The notes under the pieces are model-generated. The model saw only the letters and a program-made list of their open reading frames with translations. It did no database searches and was not told the origin of the DNA. Made by a program: the position numbers and the translations under genes. 64,000 nucleotides of DNA from Novipirellula artificiosorum (GTDB taxonomy: Bacteria; Planctomycetota; Planctomycetia; Pirellulales; Pirellulaceae): NCBI RefSeq assembly GCF_007860135.1, contig NZ_SJPV01000002.1, positions 708,267 through 772,266 of the forward strand, read 5' to 3'. Below, piece after piece: positions 1 through 7,902 of this stretch. Position 1 is the stretch's first letter; every line of letters starts with the position of its first letter.

Positions 1-17
1 CGATCACTTCGTCCGAT

Positions 18-80
18 ATTCTGGCTCCCTTCTCCCCCGATTTTCGGGGGAGAAGGGCTGGGGATGAGGGGAGCCAGAAT
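18..80. repeat. Short dispersed inverted repeat (CTGGCTCCC type)
   Basis: Outer arms ATTCTGGCTCCC and GGGGAGCCAGAAT enclose an inner hairpin CTCCCCCGA-TTT-TCGGGGGAG followed by AAGGGCTGGGGA. The same motif recurs at 10483-10637, so it is a dispersed non-coding repeat. The rest of the stretch before the first gene (81-321) shows no convincing gene or signal. Confidence 0.7.
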
Positions 81-321
81 CTATCTGCGCAACTTGCGTC
101 GATACCAAGGCGTTCTGGAGGGGTGACGCGAAATTGAATGACCTGTTGATCAGGGCGAGATGGAAACGCCCCAATTCAGCTCTTCGGTGCGTTGATGGCG
201 CGAAGGGGCAATTCGTTAAAAACGGGCGAGCCGAGGTCGGAAAGCTCGCTTCGAGCATGCTGGCGTGATATCATTGGCACTTCCTTCCCGCCCAAACACC
301 CTTCCAACGCGAGTGCCTGTC

Positions 322-1257
322 ATGCCCATTATTTTGATCGTGGATGATTCGGAAGTGGATCGCACGGTGATGGCCGGCCTGCTCGGTTCCGACTTGGATT
401 GGTTGATCTCGCAAGCCAGCAACGGCGCCGAGGCGCTGCGGATGATGGCCGATGCAACTCCAGATGCCGTCGTGACGGACTTGCTGATGCCCGAGATGGA
501 TGGCATGGAATTGGTCAAGCGGATCTCGCAAACCTATTCCGAAGTGCCTGTGGTGTTGGTCACTTCTCAAGACGACATCAAATTGGCATTCAAAGCGCTG
601 AAAATGGGTGCCGCCAGCTACGTGCCGAAGTCTCAACTCGCCGATCGCTTGCTCGACACGGTTGAGCAGGTGTTGGCCGTCAGCGACATGGACCACTTCG
701 ATGATCGTATTGTGCAAGCGACCACCAACACGCGGTATCGCTTCAATTTGGAAAATGACTTGACGCTGATTGCTCCCTTGGTCGACCGAGTGCAAATGGG
801 ATTGCTCGGCATGCACCTCTGTTCGCCAACCCAGCGAATGCACATCGGTATCGCGCTCGAAGAGGCGCTCACCAACGCAATGTGCCACGGTAATCTCGAG
901 TTGCCGGTCAGGCATTTGCCGGAGATTCGACGCCAGCTTCACGAGGGCAAGCGTTCCGAGATGGTCGAAGAACGGCGCCATCAGTCGCCGTACAAGGATC
1001 GTCGAATTCTGGTCGCCGCCGATTTGACCCGTCAGCGTGCTCAATTCGTCGTCGCCGACCAAGGGGCTGGGTTCGACGAGCAATCCAATCGACCCAAGTC
1101 GCTTGATGAAATTATGGAAGGAGAATGTGGTCGGGGGATCTTGTTGATCCGAAGTTTTATGGACGAAGTGGTCTTTAACGAAACGGGGAACGAGATTCGA
1201 ATGACGTTAAAAGACCTTCGCCCGTCACCGAAGACGAATGAAGGTCGTTCGTCTTAG
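322..1257 (+). CDS. Response regulator fused to an RsbW-like ATPase domain
   Basis: A two-domain signalling protein of 311 residues. Residues 2-118 form a CheY-like receiver with the acidic pair DD at 8-9, phospho-acceptor D53 in VVTDLLMPEMDG and conserved K103. Residues 140-300 look like a GHKL (HATPase_c_2) domain: N-box EEALTNAMCHGN near 180-191, G1 box DQGAGF near 246-251 and GRGILLIR near 270. That ATPase type is known from anti-sigma kinases of the RsbW/SpoIIAB group and from ATPase domains of PP2C-type regulators. I infer that phosphorylation of the receiver controls kinase or partner binding. An ATG 57 bp upstream (265) is in frame, but 322 places the receiver core beta-strand at the N-terminus as is usual. 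No PP2C phosphatase or STAS partner lies nearby. An unknown 114-residue protein follows after 14 bp. Confidence 0.85.
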   Translation: MPIILIVDDSEVDRTVMAGLLGSDLDWLISQASNGAEALRMMADATPDAVVTDLLMPEMDGMELVKRISQTYSEVPVVLVTSQDDIKLAFKALKMGAASYVPKSQLADRLLDTVEQVLAVSDMDHFDDRIVQATTNTRYRFNLENDLTLIAPLVDRVQMGLLGMHLCSPTQRMHIGIALEEALTNAMCHGNLELPVRHLPEIRRQLHEGKRSEMVEERRHQSPYKDRRILVAADLTRQRAQFVVADQGAGFDEQSNRPKSLDEIMEGECGRGILLIRSFMDEVVFNETGNEIRMTLKDLRPSPKTNEGRSS

Positions 1258-1271
1258 GAAGCTTTGAATCG

Positions 1272-1616
1272 ATGAAATCGTTGCACGTCTACCTGTACGG
1301 TCCCAATCGTGGGCCGATTCCAACCAGTTTTGAGGAGGCTGCGAGCCGGTTGGAGCTTCACCCGCGGCTCCATTTCGAGCCCGACGGGTCATTCGTTTGG
1401 TCCCTCGACGCGCAGGAACAGGTCTTCGGCATGCTGTACGACGCCCAACGGCAGCTTCAATATGTCGACCTGCAAGGCACTTGCCGGCTGGAAACCTGGC
1501 AGCAATTGGTGGCCGCAGTGGTCGGCGGTTCCGTTGAAAAGTGCATGGTGATGGTAATTCCGACCAGGGAATTGCAAGATCTACCATCGTTCCAGCAGGC
1601 AACGTGGGGTTGCTAG
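1272..1616 (+). CDS. Hypothetical protein, 114 aa
   Basis: I do not recognise a family. The protein is soluble, with no signal peptide or membrane segment. It starts MKSLHVYLYGPNRG and contains an EAASRLELHPRLHFEPDGSF segment followed by FGMLYDAQRQLQYVDLQG, a pattern that suggests a small alpha/beta fold. It starts 14 bp after the receiver-ATPase gene on the same strand and is probably co-transcribed with it, so a role in the same signalling circuit is plausible but unproven. Confidence 0.6.
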   Translation: MKSLHVYLYGPNRGPIPTSFEEAASRLELHPRLHFEPDGSFVWSLDAQEQVFGMLYDAQRQLQYVDLQGTCRLETWQQLVAAVVGGSVEKCMVMVIPTRELQDLPSFQQATWGC

Positions 1617-1826
1617 TAGATTGGTTCGTCCTCTTTGCGATCGCCGAATCACGCGTAATACCTGCCATTCACCGGAAAAAAGCGACGGTTGTTTCGTTTT
1701 TTTGGTGAACTTATTTGGAATCGTGGCGTCTGTACGCGGTATTGGCGCGCAATATGCTTCTCATCTCATTCGTAATCAGCAGTGTCGGTCGAAATGGCAA
1801 GGCAATCTGCTGTGAAGAAAGACAAA

Positions 1827-1873
1827 ACGCCTTTACAGGCGAATAAAGGCGTGTTCAACACTTTTCAGGAGGG
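1827..1873 (+). promoter_or_regulatory. Leader hairpins and strong Shine-Dalgarno of the 68-aa gene
   Basis: ACGCCTTTA (1827-1835) pairs perfectly with TAAAGGCGT (1844-1852). The same left arm can instead pair as CGCCT-TTAC-AGGCG (1828-1841), so two hairpins compete. A near-perfect Shine-Dalgarno AGGAGGG (1867-1873) follows, 8 bp before the ATG at 1882. Most genes in this window lack so clear a ribosome site. Confidence 0.5.
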
Positions 1874-1881
1874 ATTCACCC

Positions 1882-2088
1882 ATGTTAACTGCAACTCTCA
1901 ACGCAAGCGTCTCGGATTCAGTCACTTTGGTTCAAAATGAGACTCCGGTAAGTGATATCGAGGTCTCTCGCCGTGTTTTGGCGATCCGTTCGAAGTGGAG
2001 TGTCGGCGAACGTATTCGCCGCCGTCGCGAAGCGGAACGTCGGTTCACCGATCTCATCGAAGCTTTGGCCTGCAGCGAGGCCGCGTAG
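1882..2088 (+). CDS. Small basic/acidic hypothetical protein, 68 aa
   Basis: The 68-residue product is not recognised. Its N-terminal 25 residues are polar and Thr/Ser/Val-rich. The C-terminal half (SKWSVGERIRRRREAERRFTDL) is strongly basic and predicted helical, as expected of a protein or nucleic-acid binding helix. No signal peptide is present. Support for a real gene comes from the exact Shine-Dalgarno AGGAGGG eight bases upstream, a preceding hairpin leader, and isolation from other genes. It could be a small stress-responsive regulator, but nothing in the sequence fixes a function. Confidence 0.6.
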   Translation: MLTATLNASVSDSVTLVQNETPVSDIEVSRRVLAIRSKWSVGERIRRRREAERRFTDLIEALACSEAA

Positions 2089-2191
2089 TTTGGTTTCGAC
2101 CACTTTTTGATGCAGGGCCGTCGTTTTCTCAAGCGGCTCGGTCTTGGATCAAGGTGCGTTCGCAAACCGTTGGCTGGGCCCAAAAACGAGC

Positions 2192-2704
2192 TCAGTCCAG
2201 CCCTTCGTTTTCGGCAGGGCGATCCAGCGCCGATTCTCCTGCGATTTTTCCTCGATATCGGCATGCTTCGATGAACGATTCAAGCAGAACCAAGGCTGCG
2301 ACGGCGTCGATTCGTTTCTTTTTCTTGTTTCGCGTGTAGCCGGCCACTGCCATTCGGTTTGATGCGTCCGCGGTTGTAAATCGTTCGTCGAACAACTGCA
2401 CTCGCCGTCCCGTTTCCTGCGCCAACCAGCGGGCGAAGTCACGGCACTGGGCGCTTTTTTCGCTTTCGCCGCCATCAAGATGAATCGGCAGTCCGACCAC
2501 AAACGCAACCACTCGCTCAGCCTTTATCAAATTGCGGTAGTATTCACCGTCTTGCTGCCAATCGATCGCCGAGTGGACTTCATAGGGGCTGGCCAGGATT
2601 CGATCGGGGTCGCAAATGGCCACGCCGATCCGCACGCTGCCAAAATCGATCGCCGCGATTCGGCCATTTGTCGGGAAGCCACTACTGTCGAGTTCGCTCT
2701 TCAT
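2192..2704 (-). CDS. ruvX: Putative Holliday junction resolvase RuvX/YqgF
   Basis: The 170-residue protein belongs to the RNase H-fold YqgF family, proposed to resolve Holliday junctions or process pre-16S rRNA. Visible motifs: the first acidic strand AAIDFGSVRIGVA with D20, the central VVGLPIHLDG segment, LFDERFTTADA, and the C-terminal RIDAVAALVLLESF with the last conserved Asp. Length is slightly above the usual 140-150 residues because of a short N-terminal extension and a C-terminal tail. It stands alone; the 334 bp to the next gene (2705-3038) holds no recognisable gene or repeat. Confidence 0.9.
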   Translation of the reverse strand: MKSELDSSGFPTNGRIAAIDFGSVRIGVAICDPDRILASPYEVHSAIDWQQDGEYYRNLIKAERVVAFVVGLPIHLDGGESEKSAQCRDFARWLAQETGRRVQLFDERFTTADASNRMAVAGYTRNKKKKRIDAVAALVLLESFIEACRYRGKIAGESALDRPAENEGLD

Positions 2705-3038
2705 TTTGACAATCGTAGCCAGCGCAGGGTCGATTGAAAACGTGCGACAATTTTCCTCGCATCGCCCAGGGATCCAATCGTGCCGCTTTTGTCGCTATAA
2801 TCGAAGTTCCGCTTGTGACGAGGCTTAACGGCCGGGTCACGTGCGTCAGTCTGCCTGCCTCGAGTATTCCGTATCAACTTGTTTTTGGGTTCCATCGTTC
2901 TTGTAGCTGTTGGCCAGGACCCGTTCTGGCTGCTGAGATCCCTGTCAGCAGAGGTCTTTGAGTATCCCAAAATCATACTGCGTTGAACGACCCGTTTCCC
3001 GCCATCCGCATCTTCCCCATACCGACTGAGATCATCGA

Positions 3039-3977
3039 ATGAAGAGAATTGTCTGTCTCGCCTTATTGTTGGCCGCCCTTCCACTTGCCTGCATCGCCGC
3101 AGATTTGACCGACCCATGGGAGAAGAAGAAGGCGGAACGCTTCGCAGTCATCACGGCCGAGCAGAAGGAGGGGATTGCGGCAGCCGTGCCGAACGAATTG
3201 GCTGCGGAGCCCAAGACAGACCGCCGCATTTTGGTGTTTTTTCGCTGCGAAGGCTTCATTCACACCTCGATCCCTCATGCAAATCTCGCCATTGAGCAAC
3301 TGGGCAGCAAGACCGGCGCTTTCACGGCGGACTTTGCCGACACTTACGATGTCTTCACAGCCGAAAATCTGAAGAACTACGATGCGATTCTGCTGAACAA
3401 CACGACGCGGCTGAGGTTTCCCACGCCGAAGCATCAGGACGCCATTCTCGATTTTGTTGCCTCGGGGAAAGGTTTAATTGGAATTCATGCCGCCAGCGAT
3501 AACTTTGACATGTACCCACAATGTCGGGATCTTGTCGGAGGCATTTTTAAGGGTCATCCGTGGACGGCCGGAGGGACTTGGGCCTTCAAGCTTGACGATC
3601 CCGATCACCTCTTGAACGAAGCGTTTGATGGTAAGGGATTTTGGCACCAAGACGAAATCTATCAGTATGACCCTGCATCCTATCAAGGGCCCAAGGTGTT
3701 GCGATTGTTGGTGAGCTTGGACATGAGCAAAGAGAAAGTGTCGGAGCGCATCGATGATGGCCCCCGTGAAGTCGCTGTTTCGTGGCTTCGGACCGCCGGC
3801 GAAGGACGCGTCTTTTACACGAACTTTGGGCACCGCGAAGAAACCTTTGCCAAGCCGGCGATGCTGAAGCACATTCTCGATGGCACGCAGTACGCGCTGG
3901 GTGATTTGCAGGCCGATGCGACGCCAACGGCGACGGCTTCGCAGAAGGAACCTGCGCTTGCACCCGCAACGCCCTAA
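3039..3977 (+). CDS. Secreted ThuA-domain protein
   Basis: Product of 312 residues with an N-terminal Sec signal peptide (MKRIVCLALLLAALPLACIA, cleavage near residue 20). The body is a ThuA (trehalose-utilisation type, class I glutamine-amidotransferase-like) domain: RRILVFFRCEGFIHTSIPHA, then FTAENLKNYDAILLNNTTRLRF, GKGLIGIHAASDNF and VGGIFKGHPW, with a late GEGRVFYTNFGHREETF. Members of this family are common in planctomycetes next to sugar oxidoreductases; the catalytic role is not settled. The C-terminus is a Thr/Ala/Pro-rich tail. An aldo/keto reductase follows after 42 bp on the same strand, so the pair probably forms an operon for sugar or sugar-acid turnover in the periplasm. Confidence 0.88.
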   Translation: MKRIVCLALLLAALPLACIAADLTDPWEKKKAERFAVITAEQKEGIAAAVPNELAAEPKTDRRILVFFRCEGFIHTSIPHANLAIEQLGSKTGAFTADFADTYDVFTAENLKNYDAILLNNTTRLRFPTPKHQDAILDFVASGKGLIGIHAASDNFDMYPQCRDLVGGIFKGHPWTAGGTWAFKLDDPDHLLNEAFDGKGFWHQDEIYQYDPASYQGPKVLRLLVSLDMSKEKVSERIDDGPREVAVSWLRTAGEGRVFYTNFGHREETFAKPAMLKHILDGTQYALGDLQADATPTATASQKEPALAPATP

Positions 3978-4019
3978 GCCACCATCCTATCTACTTCAGC
4001 CAAAAACAAGGAGCCAATC

Positions 4020-5096
4020 ATGAAACGAAGATCTTTCCTCAAAACGGTTAGTGGCACGGTCGGTGCCGGAGCGCTCGTTGCTGCTGGCATCGATCGAGAA
4101 GCGGCTGCCGAGAAGCCGCTGATTGCACCCGCAGCAACTCCGTCTGTGGTCAAGGGAATGCCGCAGCGAGTGCTGGGAAAGACGGGGTTGAATGTTTCGA
4201 CCGTGACGTTTCCAGGGCTGGCACTCGTTCGAGAAGAACAAGACGCCTGCAATGAGGCGATTCACTCTTCATTTGAACGGGGCATCAACTATTTTGATGT
4301 GGCACCGGCGTACGGTAACGGTGACTGCGAAATCAAGATGGGCATCGGCCTGCAAGGTCTTGAGCGTGACGACTACGTCTTGTCATGCAAAACCAAGATG
4401 CGAGATAAGGCTGGTGCTCGTTTGGAGCTTGATCGGTCGCTTGAGCGATTGAAAACCGATTACTTCGACCTTTACCAGTTCCATTGCTTCATTGATCCCG
4501 AGGAGGTCGCAGAGGTGTTGGCACCGGGTGGCGCGATGGAAACGGTCTTGGAGGCTCAGAAAGCGGGCCAAATCAAACACATTGGATTTTCGGCTCATAC
4601 GACCAAGTCCGCACTTCGTGCCCTGCGGCATTTTGATTTCGACACTGCGATGTTCGCGATCAACTTTGTCGAGTATTACACGATTGGCTTTGGCAAGCCC
4701 GTGTTGGAATTGGCTCAAGAAAAAGGGACGGCCGTGATCGGGATGAAGACGCTTGGCAACGGCCGTTGGCCCAAGGGTGTCGAGAAAACTCGCAAGTGGT
4801 GGTATCGAACGGTCGAAACGGATGAACAGGTTCGTATGGCGCTTCAGTTCACGCTTTCGTTGCAACCGGTCGCAACCGCGATACCGCCGTCTTGGCTCGA
4901 TTTGGTCGATAAAGCGATCGATCAAGCGAAAGGGCTGACGCCGGCAACGGACGAAGACTTTGCCAAAGCGCAGAAGCTATCCGAAGGTTGTGAAAGTGTC
5001 TTCCACCAAGTCGAGCAGTCGGTGGCACAAAATACGGGTCAACGCGAATTCTATGCCGACAGCCCCCATGAAGGTCCGCCGTGCATGTTCAGTTAG
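4020..5096 (+). CDS. Tat-exported aldo/keto reductase
   Basis: Product of 358 residues. The N-terminus MKRRSFLKTVSG carries a twin-arginine motif followed by a hydrophobic, Ala/Gly-rich stretch, so it is predicted to leave the cytoplasm folded with its cofactor. The AKR fold starts at RVLGKTGLNVS. The catalytic tetrad can be read as D in YFDVAPAYG, Y in the same motif, K in LSCKTKM and H in LYQFHCF. The C-terminal region ends with GPPCMFS. A NAD(P)H-dependent carbonyl or sugar reduction is expected; the substrate is unknown. Its 3' end overlaps the following acetyltransferase gene by 16 bp, which suggests translational coupling. Confidence 0.9.
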   Translation: MKRRSFLKTVSGTVGAGALVAAGIDREAAAEKPLIAPAATPSVVKGMPQRVLGKTGLNVSTVTFPGLALVREEQDACNEAIHSSFERGINYFDVAPAYGNGDCEIKMGIGLQGLERDDYVLSCKTKMRDKAGARLELDRSLERLKTDYFDLYQFHCFIDPEEVAEVLAPGGAMETVLEAQKAGQIKHIGFSAHTTKSALRALRHFDFDTAMFAINFVEYYTIGFGKPVLELAQEKGTAVIGMKTLGNGRWPKGVEKTRKWWYRTVETDEQVRMALQFTLSLQPVATAIPPSWLDLVDKAIDQAKGLTPATDEDFAKAQKLSEGCESVFHQVEQSVAQNTGQREFYADSPHEGPPCMFS

Positions 5097-5635
5097 TTGA
5101 AGTCCTCCCTGTTGATTACAACGAAGCGTCACAGACCGAAGCACTATTGAGGTTGCTTCACGAGTACGCTTCGGATGCCGCGATTGGAAGTCCTGGGTTG
5201 CCCCGATTTGCGGCCTCAAATTTGATCGACGAGATGTCGGATCGACAGGGGGTGAATGCGATGATCGCGTACGCCACCACAACCGACCCCGATGACAAAA
5301 CGTCGTTTTTGCGTCAGGCTGCGGGTGCAGTTGTTTGTATCGAATCGTTTTCTACGTTTGCAGCTTGCGGCGTGATCAACATTCACGACATCATGGTCAG
5401 CAAACCATTTCGCGGGTGCGGAATCGGAAAACAATTGCTTGCAGCGGTGGAGCGATTAGCAATGGATCGAAGGTGCGCAAAGATCACGCTTGAAGTCTTC
5501 GAGAACAATCACGTCGCTCGGCGAGTGTACGAGCGTTGCGGTTTCGCGGCACCGATTGCACCGCAGGAACTTGGTAACACGTTGTTTCTGGCCAAGCCAC
5601 TCGATGCCAAGCCACTCGATGCCAAGCAGCTCTAG
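5081..5635 (+). CDS. GNAT-family N-acetyltransferase
   Basis: Product of 184 residues with a GNAT fold: the acetyl-CoA pyrophosphate loop is FRGCGIGKQLLAAVE, followed by KITLEVFENNHVARRVYERCGF, the classic motif B with the Asn and Tyr. The substrate cannot be inferred. The ATG lies inside the preceding aldo/keto reductase gene. The C-terminus ends in a short repeat (AKPLDAKPLDAKQL) encoded by 15-bp direct repeats at about 5590-5630, probably a slippage product. The stop codon TAG at 5633-5635 overlaps the stop of the convergent VWA gene; the palindrome CTAG serves both strands. Confidence 0.85.
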   Translation: MHVQLVEVLPVDYNEASQTEALLRLLHEYASDAAIGSPGLPRFAASNLIDEMSDRQGVNAMIAYATTTDPDDKTSFLRQAAGAVVCIESFSTFAACGVINIHDIMVSKPFRGCGIGKQLLAAVERLAMDRRCAKITLEVFENNHVARRVYERCGFAAPIAPQELGNTLFLAKPLDAKPLDAKQL

Positions 5636-7902
5636 GCCAGCCCCCAGCGGCGGCGAAGGGACCATTCGGTGACGAGGGCGCCAGTGAAAAGTAGGAAGAG
5701 CAGCCAACCGCTCAGGGGGTCGTCACCAAGTGTGGCTTTTTCGATCACCGGTGCTTCCGCTTGACGCCGCCGTTTGGTGATTTGTGCGATGAGTTCGTCG
5801 ATTTGCTCGTAAGAATAGGCACCACCACCATGTTGGGATGTGATTTCCGCGAGTTGACGTAGGTAGACAGGATCGGCGACCGGTGACGACATTTCGCGGC
5901 TTTGGTCGATCACCTGAAAAGCTAGCGACTCGGGTTTGATGGTTGCGTTTGCATCCGTCGGGCGAACCCTCAAGCGATAGTATCCCGGCGGCAGCGTAGG
6001 GATCTTGCCTGAGAAGGACCGCTGGCTCGCAGTCGACGTTTCGGAAACATCCGATACGGGCGTGACCTCGCCCGATTCTTGAATCACCTCTGCGATCCAA
6101 TCCAAGGGGGTATTCGCTTCGCCGACGGACGAAAGGGTTGCCTGGAACGCGATGTCGGCGTCGACGGCGAAGCGTCTTGCATCCATTTGCAAATCAATGC
6201 GGTCACCCGCATCCTCCTCGCGTGACAACAACCACAGCATCAGTTGTCGCCAGAATCGGCGATGCTCTTCGCTTTTTCCCTCGCGCCACCACTGCCAAGT
6301 GGAATCAAATGCGAGTGCCGCCGTGCGTCCGCGTCCATACTCGCCGATGACCAGCAAAGGTTCCTTTTTCGTGGTTTCCAATAAGACTTGCACTCCGGGT
6401 GCGACCTTGGGGCCTGCCCACCGATTTGCGCCGAGCAGGGGGGGCAACCGTTTCCAAACCGAGGCAGGGTCCTTTCCACCAAAATCGGTGATCGGATGAT
6501 TGCGTGACAATTGAGCAGCCAGCGGGCCAGCGATCTGATCAGCGGCATTTGCGGGCACTTCTGCATCAATGTCTCGTCGAAGTGACGGATCCAGCCGAAC
6601 GGGAATCACATCAGCAAGTGGCGAAGAGGCGTAGCCGCCTGCGCCGTAGGTGTGGTATCCGCCGAGCATCACAAGGCCCGCCCCTTGGGATACCGATTCG
6701 GCCAGATTCGCCAGCTGCTCGCGTCCGATTGCGTCGGCATCTACGTCACCGAGGATGTAGATGTCATATTTGCCAGGCCGAAACCCGTCGGCCAAAGGAA
6801 GCGGCCATCGCGAAGCGGTATCACGTGGAATCCATTGGTACGATAAATCCAAGTCGGGGAACCGTCGCAAAGCCATCCGTAAAAAGCGTTGTTCGTACAA
6901 CGATTCGCCCTCGACGTACAGAATCCGTCCCCCTCCCTCGCGGACACTGACGAACGCCGTTTGGATATTGTTTGATGTGATCGTTTCGCCCGACTGTGTT
7001 TCTGCTTGGACATTCAATCGATAGGTCCCCGGCTGCGGTGCTCGGACCGGAATGGTCACTCCCTCAGTCAGCTTCGCCGTCTCGGCGATCACGCGTCGCT
7101 GAGCGGCAACGGTCACGTTGCCATCTTGATCGACCCAGTTCAGTTGGACCGGGACCGCCATCCCCGCCATTCCACGCAGATGGACCTGGAAACTGACGTC
7201 GAAGGTGTTCCCGGCAAACAAATGGTAACTCTCGGGCAACGATTCGATCGCGACATCGCGGTTCGCGGTCGGACCGCCCGCGGGCCCAATCGGTACCGTC
7301 CATAGTGGCACGCCCCAGGCCTTCAGCGTTTGGGCAACGCGTTCGGCGCCGGGGCCTTCAAGTGGAGCCGTTTGTGTCCCGTCGCCCATCAGCACCACGC
7401 CGGCAAGCGGTTGCCCCTGTGCCAGCGCGATGGACGAGGTCGCCGCCGCGGCCAAGTCGGTTAACTCGCCCTCCGGAGCAATCCCGTCGAGCGCATCTTG
7501 GACCGCAGCTAACTCCACCGCGTTCTTTTCATAACCCATCAAGCGAACGTTCATGGTTTCCCGGATCGCGTCCAGGCCAACGGCTAGTTGCTGCCAAGCC
7601 TGTTGCTGATGCGTCCACCGATCCGCTCGTTCATCATCGGGAAGGGTCATGCTGCGTGACACGTCGACCGCGACGACCAAGGTCGCATCCGCGGCTCGCG
7701 TCTCGGTGCGGACAAGTCCTGGGCGAAACAGTGCCAGCACAAGGACCAGCGCAGCGACCGAGCGGAGAGCGATGAGCCAACGTCGATGAATTTGATTCTC
7801 CGTCGGCGGTGTCACCAGGATCAACACGATCACAACGGCAATCGATGCCATCACCGCAACGACAGCGGAATCATAAATCGGTTCGAGTTGCAAGGACGTC
7901 AC
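5632..7902 (-). CDS. Membrane-anchored VWA / glutamine-amidotransferase-like protein
   Basis: Product of 756 residues starting with GTG; the start overlaps the stop of the upstream VWA gene as GTGA. Two N-terminal membrane segments (about 11-33 and 41-60) are followed by a von Willebrand A domain with MIDAS motif DVSRSM, a central beta-rich domain, a class I amidotransferase-like domain (GRILYVEGESLYEQRFLRMAL, then VMLGGYHTYGAGGY), and a C-terminal membrane segment (GWLLFLLFTGALV). This is the usual last member of the planctomycete MoxR/DUF58/VWA cluster. Most of the protein should be periplasmic. The function is unknown; metal-dependent adhesion or assembly of an envelope complex is the family-level expectation. 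Confidence 0.82.
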   Translation of the reverse strand: MTSLQLEPIYDSAVVAVMASIAVVIVLILVTPPTENQIHRRWLIALRSVAALVLVLALFRPGLVRTETRAADATLVVAVDVSRSMTLPDDERADRWTHQQQAWQQLAVGLDAIRETMNVRLMGYEKNAVELAAVQDALDGIAPEGELTDLAAAATSSIALAQGQPLAGVVLMGDGTQTAPLEGPGAERVAQTLKAWGVPLWTVPIGPAGGPTANRDVAIESLPESYHLFAGNTFDVSFQVHLRGMAGMAVPVQLNWVDQDGNVTVAAQRRVIAETAKLTEGVTIPVRAPQPGTYRLNVQAETQSGETITSNNIQTAFVSVREGGGRILYVEGESLYEQRFLRMALRRFPDLDLSYQWIPRDTASRWPLPLADGFRPGKYDIYILGDVDADAIGREQLANLAESVSQGAGLVMLGGYHTYGAGGYASSPLADVIPVRLDPSLRRDIDAEVPANAADQIAGPLAAQLSRNHPITDFGGKDPASVWKRLPPLLGANRWAGPKVAPGVQVLLETTKKEPLLVIGEYGRGRTAALAFDSTWQWWREGKSEEHRRFWRQLMLWLLSREEDAGDRIDLQMDARRFAVDADIAFQATLSSVGEANTPLDWIAEVIQESGEVTPVSDVSETSTASQRSFSGKIPTLPPGYYRLRVRPTDANATIKPESLAFQVIDQSREMSSPVADPVYLRQLAEITSQHGGGAYSYEQIDELIAQITKRRRQAEAPVIEKATLGDDPLSGWLLFLLFTGALVTEWSLRRRWGLA

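Noticed and set aside
4..258. Minus-strand frame of 84 residues at the window start
   Set aside because: Its C-terminal part is translated from the dispersed CTGGCTCCC repeat, and it shows no protein features.
2701..3117. Minus-strand frame of 138 residues between ruvX and the ThuA gene
   Set aside because: Basic, low-complexity composition, no motif or ribosome site, and it overlaps the starts of two well supported genes.
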